From positions 1 through 20,682 of the forward strand of contig DAOTTD010000273.1 of NCBI GenBank assembly GCA_034438015.1: a stretch of DNA of 20,682 nt, written 5' to 3'. The stretch comes from JACDAE01 sp034438015. Lineage in GTDB: Bacteria; Chloroflexota; Ktedonobacteria; Ktedonobacterales; Ktedonobacteraceae. Within the stretch, counting starts at the first letter, position 1. Every line of letters starts with the position of its first letter. The position numbers were made by a program, and so were the translations under genes. This document shows, piece after piece, positions 16,447-20,682 of this stretch. The notes below the pieces were generated by a model. The model did not search any database. It saw only the letters and a list, made by a program, of their open reading frames with translations, and had not been told where the DNA came from.

Positions 16447-16475
16447 TTGCGAGCGCGGCATAGCTGGTGTACAAT
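16447..16475 (+). promoter_or_regulatory. Promoter of the CopC-CopD gene
   Basis: TTGCGA (16447-16452), a 17-bp spacer and TACAAT (16470-16475) form a reasonable sigma70-type promoter. It gives a leader of about 70 nt to ATG 16552. It lies 52 bp from the nearest ATGATAATAA site, so it is outside the Fic operator array. Confidence 0.45.
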
Positions 16476-16551
16476 CTGTCCGAAGAGCTTTCTTTCCATT
16501 CCGGCTCTTCCTCTGACCGTCTGCTCTTACATAACTATTAAAGAAGGATAT

Positions 16552-18552
16552 ATGCGACGCTTGCTTGTGATCCTGACCGCGCTACTCTTGAGCGGCCTGG
16601 CCTTTCTCGGCGCGACCTTTGTGCTGCCGCAGCCACAGGCGCAGGCCCATGCCTTCGTGATTGGCTCGGACCCCGTCGATGGCTCGACGATCAATACTGC
16701 GCCCTCCGTTGTGCGTATCTATTTCAATAGCGCGATCAGTCCTATCAGCATCGCCCGCGTCTACGCGGTCGGTACCGGTACCCTGGCCGATGTGGGGGCC
16801 GCGCCCAGCTTTGTCTCACCATCCAGTTCGCGCGAGCTAGACATCCTCCTCATGCCGCCCGCCTCTCTGCCACAGGGAAGCTACGAGGTGCGCTGGACGG
16901 CGGTCTCGGACGCGGATGGGCACACGACCTTTGGGCTGATCGGCTTCAACCTGGTCGTCTCCAGTACCGGGCTCTCCGGCACGCCATTGCTGGGACCGAG
17001 CACGAGCAACGATCTGGAGGATATCCGCGCCCTCATTATCACAAGTATTCTATCGACCGCCTGGGAGTGGCTCGCCAGTGCCGCGCTCGTGCTCTGGATC
17101 GGCATCCTGGGGGTCGAGCGCTTCCTGTTGACCGGCTCGGAGGATATAGCCGTCCTGGTCGCGCGCATCAAAAGACAGACCTACTCGCTGCAATGGCTCT
17201 GCCTGGGCACGGTGTTCGTGGGCGAGCTCGTCTCGCTTATCCTGCGCTCGAATCGCCTGTCTCAGCAGATAAGCAGCACGAGCTTCGATTTCACCACATT
17301 GTCGCAGTTGATCATTAACACAAACTACGGTCGCATCGGGCTGATACGCATCGGGCTGATCGTTATCGCTATGGGTCTGCTCTACTGGACGGGTCAGAAA
17401 CAGGCGCAAAAACCGGCCCTCGAGCCGCCGCGTCCCCCCAGCCGTACGAGTTCTCAACGTATCACCCTGGATCTGCGCACCAATAATACCGGCAGCCTGC
17501 TCAAAGAACGCCTGGAGACTGCACCGTCTCCCCCGGCATCACGGGCGGCGCAGCGCTATCTGTCCATCTGGTTGCTATTGGCCGGGCTCATCGTCCTCAC
17601 GCAGTCGCTCTCCAGCGAGGCGGCGCAGGTTCTGCAGCCGCATATCAGCGCGATCGTGCTCGATTGGCTGGACCGGGCAGCAGAGGGCATCTGGTTCGGC
17701 GGCGTCGCTTACCTCGGCTATATCGTGCTGCCATTCCTGCCGCGCGTCGAACTGGAACACCGCGCTGAGACCGTGGCCCTTCTGCTGCGCCGCTTCGTCC
17801 CTTATCTGCTGGTTGGCGTTGGTATCGTGCTGCTCAGTAGCCTGTTCTCAGCCGAGGCCAGCATCAGCAACGGCCAGCAACTACTCAACGATCCCTATGG
17901 ACGCACGCTGCTCGTCCAACTGGTCCTGCTCACGCTCACGCTATTGCTGAGCCTTTATGCGCTCTTCGCCCTGCGCTCCCGCTTTACCCACCAGGCGCTG
18001 TTTCTCCCTGTCGTCAACGCCGAACTCCCGGCGCGCCGCACGCGTCAATCGGCCCTGGACCGGACATGGCGCCACTTCAAACGGGCGCTGAACGTGCAGA
18101 CCTGGCTGGCGGCAGGCATCCTCCTGTGCGCCTCCCTGCTGTCCTTCTACGCGCCCCCCATCGTCTTTCCCAACACCACCTACAGCAATCCTCCGGCAGC
18201 GACCCAGACCACACCGACCGTCACGACGCAGACAAAACAGGTCGCGGGCCTCTCGCTGGCGCTCCAGGTGCTGCCGGGGCGCGTCGGTCAGTCGAACACC
18301 GTCACGCTCGCCATAAGTGATAGCAAAGGCGCTCCCGTGACCAATGCCCGCGTGACCTTGAGCGTCAATATGCAGATTATGGATATGGGGATCGCCAACA
18401 AGACCATTAACGGCGGCCATCCCACCTATAGCGCCACCTTCGACAAAAGCGAATCGTTCACCATGGCGGGCCTCTGGGTAATCCACGTGGCTATCCAGCG
18501 TCCGGGCCAGCCCCTGGTACAGACCTCGTTCCAGGTCAATCTAACGTCGTAG
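16552..18552 (+). CDS. Copper-resistance CopC-CopD fusion with C-terminal YtkA-like domain
   Basis: 666-residue exported membrane protein. A Sec signal peptide ends AQA-HAF, so the mature chain starts with His 33, the usual N-terminal copper ligand of CopC. The CopC beta-sandwich runs to about residue 140 and has the DxH ligand motif DADGH (Asp 122, His 124). A CopD-type region of about eight membrane helices covers about 165-545, interrupted by a polar loop near 285-340. A second extracytoplasmic beta domain of YtkA/FixH type (about 560-666) closes the protein, with LALQVLPGRVGQSNTVTLAI and the MQIMDMG segment, whose Met residues may bind copper. It probably handles copper uptake or delivery across the membrane. 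ATG 16552 follows AAGAAGGA; the frame is open from 16447 but that would bury the signal peptide. Confidence 0.88.
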   Translation: MRRLLVILTALLLSGLAFLGATFVLPQPQAQAHAFVIGSDPVDGSTINTAPSVVRIYFNSAISPISIARVYAVGTGTLADVGAAPSFVSPSSSRELDILLMPPASLPQGSYEVRWTAVSDADGHTTFGLIGFNLVVSSTGLSGTPLLGPSTSNDLEDIRALIITSILSTAWEWLASAALVLWIGILGVERFLLTGSEDIAVLVARIKRQTYSLQWLCLGTVFVGELVSLILRSNRLSQQISSTSFDFTTLSQLIINTNYGRIGLIRIGLIVIAMGLLYWTGQKQAQKPALEPPRPPSRTSSQRITLDLRTNNTGSLLKERLETAPSPPASRAAQRYLSIWLLLAGLIVLTQSLSSEAAQVLQPHISAIVLDWLDRAAEGIWFGGVAYLGYIVLPFLPRVELEHRAETVALLLRRFVPYLLVGVGIVLLSSLFSAEASISNGQQLLNDPYGRTLLVQLVLLTLTLLLSLYALFALRSRFTHQALFLPVVNAELPARRTRQSALDRTWRHFKRALNVQTWLAAGILLCASLLSFYAPPIVFPNTTYSNPPAATQTTPTVTTQTKQVAGLSLALQVLPGRVGQSNTVTLAISDSKGAPVTNARVTLSVNMQIMDMGIANKTINGGHPTYSATFDKSESFTMAGLWVIHVAIQRPGQPLVQTSFQVNLTS

Positions 18553-18644
18553 ATTCGAGTCATGAGTAGCGGGTAGATATACTACCAAAGCCCTTTTTCA
18601 AGATGAGAATACATCCCATGCATCTCTGCTTCCACTACTCTTTG

Positions 18645-18653
18645 TGATATTAT
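18645..18653 (+). promoter_or_regulatory. Extended -10 candidate for the pentapeptide gene
   Basis: TGA-TATTAT matches an extended -10 box about 88 bp before ATG 18741. No good -35 is present. Confidence 0.3.
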
Positions 18654-18740
18654 GGAGAAGTTGGTCTTTGCAATTCACTCTGGTACTAACGATTAGCGTA
18701 GAGTGCGAACATGCTAGTGACACTCGATGGGAGGTGCCAA

Positions 18741-19511
18741 ATGGCAGCTTTAACAATTGAGCAACGACCGATCAGGTGGCACAGTGTGTGGACTGTGCTA
18801 GTAGGGGTGTTCTGGGTGGCCATAGTGGTGGGGATTATAGGAGGATTTTTCTTGCATTGGGACTGGACAGGATTCCGAGACAATGGGAATCTCTGGAATT
18901 GGTTGCAACTTCTGAGTGCTCCAGTTTTTGTGTCGGCATTGCCGTTTATATTCCGAGGGCAGCGGGATCAGGCTGATCCCCAGGTTGCAGATGATCAAAA
19001 TCAGGAAGCCGCGCTGGAAGCATACCAGGAGCATATGTGTGAATTGCTACTGGATAAAAACTTGAGTGGGTCACAACCAGGAAGCGAGGTCCGGGAGGTA
19101 GCACGAGTACGAACATTGGCAGCACTGCGGCGGGTAGGGAAAAATCGTAAAGGGGACGTGTTACGGTTCCTCCATGAATCAGGACTCATCTACAAAGGCG
19201 AAGCGATTGTTGATCTGCGTGAGTCTGATCTGAGTGGAGCAGACCTGAGCAATGCCAGGTTAAGCGGATCCAACCTGTGGGGAGCCGACCTGCGGGAAGC
19301 CAACCTGAGCGGAGCCAATCTGAGCGGAGCCAACCTGAGCGAAGCCGACCTGCGTAGAGCCAATCTGAGCGGAGCCGACCTGCGGGAAGCTAACCTGAGC
19401 GGAGCCGATCTGAGTGGAGCCGATCTCAGCAATGCCAATGTGAACGGGGCCATCTATACTATGGAACAGTTGAGCAAGACTCGATCATTCCATAATGAGC
19501 AAATTTCCTAG
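18741..19511 (+). CDS. Two-TM pentapeptide-repeat protein
   Basis: 256 residues. Two hydrophobic segments (about 17-39 and 52-71) anchor it in the membrane. A charged cytoplasmic helix region follows (about 75-150), with a VREVARVRTLAALRRVG segment. The C-terminal part (about 158-240) holds about 16 pentapeptides of the A(D/N)LSG type, which form a right-handed quadrilateral beta-helix. The repeats are also near-identical at DNA level (GAGCCAACCTGAGCG-like 15-mers). This architecture is common in Ktedonobacteria and cyanobacteria, but no biochemical role is established. The central helix may act in protein-protein contact. The frame opens at 18711, but ATG 18741 has GGGAGG six bases upstream. 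Confidence 0.85.
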   Translation: MAALTIEQRPIRWHSVWTVLVGVFWVAIVVGIIGGFFLHWDWTGFRDNGNLWNWLQLLSAPVFVSALPFIFRGQRDQADPQVADDQNQEAALEAYQEHMCELLLDKNLSGSQPGSEVREVARVRTLAALRRVGKNRKGDVLRFLHESGLIYKGEAIVDLRESDLSGADLSNARLSGSNLWGADLREANLSGANLSGANLSEADLRRANLSGADLREANLSGADLSGADLSNANVNGAIYTMEQLSKTRSFHNEQIS

Positions 19512-19522
19512 CCAGGGGAGGC

Positions 19523-19561
19523 TGACTCCTGGACAAGGCTAATTCTCTCGTTCAGGAGTCA
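19523..19561. terminator. 9-bp stem between convergent genes
   Basis: TGACTCCTG (19523-19531) and CAGGAGTCA (19553-19561) pair perfectly across a 21-nt loop. It lies between the pentapeptide and carbonic anhydrase stops, where a bidirectional terminator is expected. There is no T-run on either side, so it is only a candidate. Confidence 0.35.
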
Positions 19562-19618
19562 AATCGTGATGCCGAACAGCTGTTTGTTTATAAATCGCGA
19601 ATTTGTGTAAGCCTGTTT

Positions 19619-20143
19619 CTACGCGGTCGCCTCCTGCGAACGCCTGTGTTCCTGTGCCCGTTCGCTATAGCCAACGGCACTCGCCGCGAGATTCTCTACC
19701 TCCGCCTGGCTCAGATCACGCGCAATCTTCGCAGGCGCGCCCAGCGCCAGCACCCCACCCGGCAACTGCTTGCGCTCCGACACCAGCGCACAGGCCCCCA
19801 CAAGCGTCTGCGACCCGATCTTCGCGTGCGACAGCACCACGGCGTTTATCCCCACCAGTACACGGTCCCCCAACGTCGCGCCGTGCACCACCGCATTATG
19901 CCCGATCGTGCACTCGTCTCCGATCGTGAGAGGCGCATCGGCATCGACGTGCAGCGTACAATTATCCTGGATATTCGTCCCGCGCCCGATCACAATCGGT
20001 GCGCTATCCCCACGAATGACCGTGTTATACCAGACGCTCGCCCCACTGTGAATCGTGACATCCCCAATCACCACCGCTCCCGGCGCGATAAACGCATCGT
20101 CCGCAATGGTCGGCCAGACTCCCTTGAACGGCAAAATAGTCAT
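19619..20143 (-). CDS. Gamma-class carbonic anhydrase family protein
   Basis: 174 residues, the normal length for the family. Left-handed beta-helix hexapeptide repeats (PGAVVIGDVTIH, VWYNTVIRGD, IGRGTNIQDNCTLH) form most of the chain. The three zinc-binding His residues are present at the canonical spacing (His 65, 82, 87). So are the family's Arg 44, Asp 46 and Gln 59. A C-terminal helix follows. The protein is expected to be a cytoplasmic trimer that may interconvert CO2 and bicarbonate, although many homologues have little activity and act as scaffolds or metal-binding enzymes of unknown substrate. The frame extends upstream to 20272, but ATG 20143 follows GGGAGGAAAC and gives the standard N-terminus. 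Confidence 0.92.
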   Translation of the reverse strand: MTILPFKGVWPTIADDAFIAPGAVVIGDVTIHSGASVWYNTVIRGDSAPIVIGRGTNIQDNCTLHVDADAPLTIGDECTIGHNAVVHGATLGDRVLVGINAVVLSHAKIGSQTLVGACALVSERKQLPGGVLALGAPAKIARDLSQAEVENLAASAVGYSERAQEHRRSQEATA

Positions 20144-20166
20144 GTTTCCTCCCGCGTACATAGCGA

Positions 20167-20190
20167 CAGATAATCTTTTATGTTTATCTG
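20167..20190. repeat. 7-bp hairpin in the carbonic anhydrase leader
   Basis: CAGATAA (20167-20173) and TTATCTG (20184-20190) are a perfect inverted repeat with a 10-nt loop. They lie in the predicted mRNA leader, 24 bp before the carbonic anhydrase ATG. It is short and AT-rich; an operator or weak leader hairpin is possible. Confidence 0.3.
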
Positions 20191-20213
20191 TGCGGTGAAA
20201 AATATCTTCCCCT

Positions 20214-20243
20214 ATTGTAAAAGATTTCACTGCCACGTGTAAA
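20214..20243 (-). promoter_or_regulatory. Promoter of the gamma carbonic anhydrase gene
   Basis: On the minus strand TTTACA (20243-20238), an 18-bp spacer and TACAAT (20219-20214) each match sigma70 consensus in five of six positions. Predicted leader is about 63 nt. The rest of the 303-bp divergent gap up to 20446 shows no gene. Confidence 0.55.
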
Positions 20244-20446
20244 ATCGCTCTCCGTCTTCGAATATGCATCAAGTAGTAAATAGCGTGAATGTTCGACGAT
20301 TTTTGAGGTGAAACAGAGGAAATCGGCGCGAAACATAGGAATCGACGAGGAAGACGCTGGAGAAACCGCTCCCCATCAGGTATACTTTTCCTAGAGTTGT
20401 AAATTGTTGACGCGGAGCAAGGCCAGTCAAGAAAGGATCACTACTT

Positions 20447-20682
20447 GTGAACGAAGCTGAGATCAGCCAGTACATCACCGAGACATGTGAGGGCGTGGAT
20501 GTTGTGACCGATTCGGGCAACAGCTTCTTCTTCTACAACCCGGATAAGAATGTTCCGCCAGATCACCGGTTTCCGTTTGTGACGCTGGTGACGAGCGATC
20601 TCTATGACCAGTTCTCCAATCTCAATCGCCCGTCAATCTTTCGCTTGAACATCGGCATCGGTAAGCAGGCTTTTCGCTCGCT
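20447..20682 (+). CDS. DUF6194-like protein, 3' end cut by window
   Basis: A GTG at 20447 preceded by GAAAGGA opens a frame that runs uninterrupted to the window end (78 codons seen). The start NEAEISQYI, the strand SFFFYNPDKNVP, then FPFVTLVTSD, and the stretch RPSIFRLNIGIGKQAF fit the DUF6194 family of small proteins found in actinobacteria and Chloroflexota, whose function is unknown. The usual family length is about 130-160 residues, so roughly half is visible. It is divergent from the carbonic anhydrase gene. Confidence 0.7.
   Translation, partial: MNEAEISQYITETCEGVDVVTDSGNSFFFYNPDKNVPPDHRFPFVTLVTSDLYDQFSNLNRPSIFRLNIGIGKQAFRS

Noticed and set aside
19190..19453. Minus-strand frame giving Leu-Arg-Ser-Ala-Pro repeats
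   Set aside because: It is the antisense of the pentapeptide repeats and shows only their periodicity.
19646..20173. 175-codon plus-strand frame opposite the carbonic anhydrase
   Set aside because: The minus-strand gene has all three zinc His residues and hexapeptide repeats; the plus frame is an Arg-rich shadow.
20269..20520. 83-codon minus-strand frame at the right end
   Set aside because: It overlaps the start of the DUF6194-like gene antisense, has no ribosome binding site and no recognisable domain.

Overview
The window looks like chromosomal DNA from a GC-moderate bacterium with strong AGGAG-type ribosome binding sites. The mix of genes fits a Ktedonobacteria-like member of the Chloroflexota: a CopC-CopD fusion, a short secreted SQYDVACF-type protein, a two-TM pentapeptide-repeat protein, a DUF6194-like protein, and short GC-rich repeats that run into coding ends. 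That placement is inference; there is no rRNA, tRNA or marker gene here.

Layout. 1-413 is the tail of a SnoaL/NTF2-like gene, followed by a 14-TM DHA2-type drug exporter (525-2153). A 470-bp gap holds a 102-bp inverted-repeat element and a good sigma70-type promoter (TTGACA-N17-TACACT). This promoter leads into a complete type I restriction-modification locus: hsdM (2733-4217), hsdS (4333-5598) and hsdR (5595-8804). hsdS and hsdR overlap by ATGA. Downstream are a small secreted protein on the minus strand and a YgjP/COG1451-type zinc metallopeptidase (9783-10499), a family often found beside type I R-M genes.

10500-14950 is housekeeping or accessory: a multi-TM protein with a coupled 31-residue ORF, a DapB-like reductase that has lost the catalytic His motif, an APH-fold phosphotransferase, and a family 2 glycosyltransferase whose 3' end runs into a 16-bp tandem repeat.

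15036-16400 is an AT-rich Fic (AMPylase-type) gene with a C-terminal helix-turn-helix. Its start lies in a tandemly duplicated 81-bp segment carrying six copies of ATGATAATAA, arranged as palindromes around the Shine-Dalgarno and start codon. This is the most unusual regulatory structure in the window. It is divergent from a CopC-CopD-YtkA-like copper protein (16552-18552) with its own promoter.

The right end has a pentapeptide-repeat membrane protein, a gamma-class carbonic anhydrase with a complete metal site and a recognisable promoter, and the start of a DUF6194-like gene cut by the window edge.

No wholly new system is demonstrated. The best candidates for follow-up are the Fic operator array, the DapB-like enzyme without its His pair, the R-M/metallopeptidase neighbourhood and the coupled 31-aa ORF.
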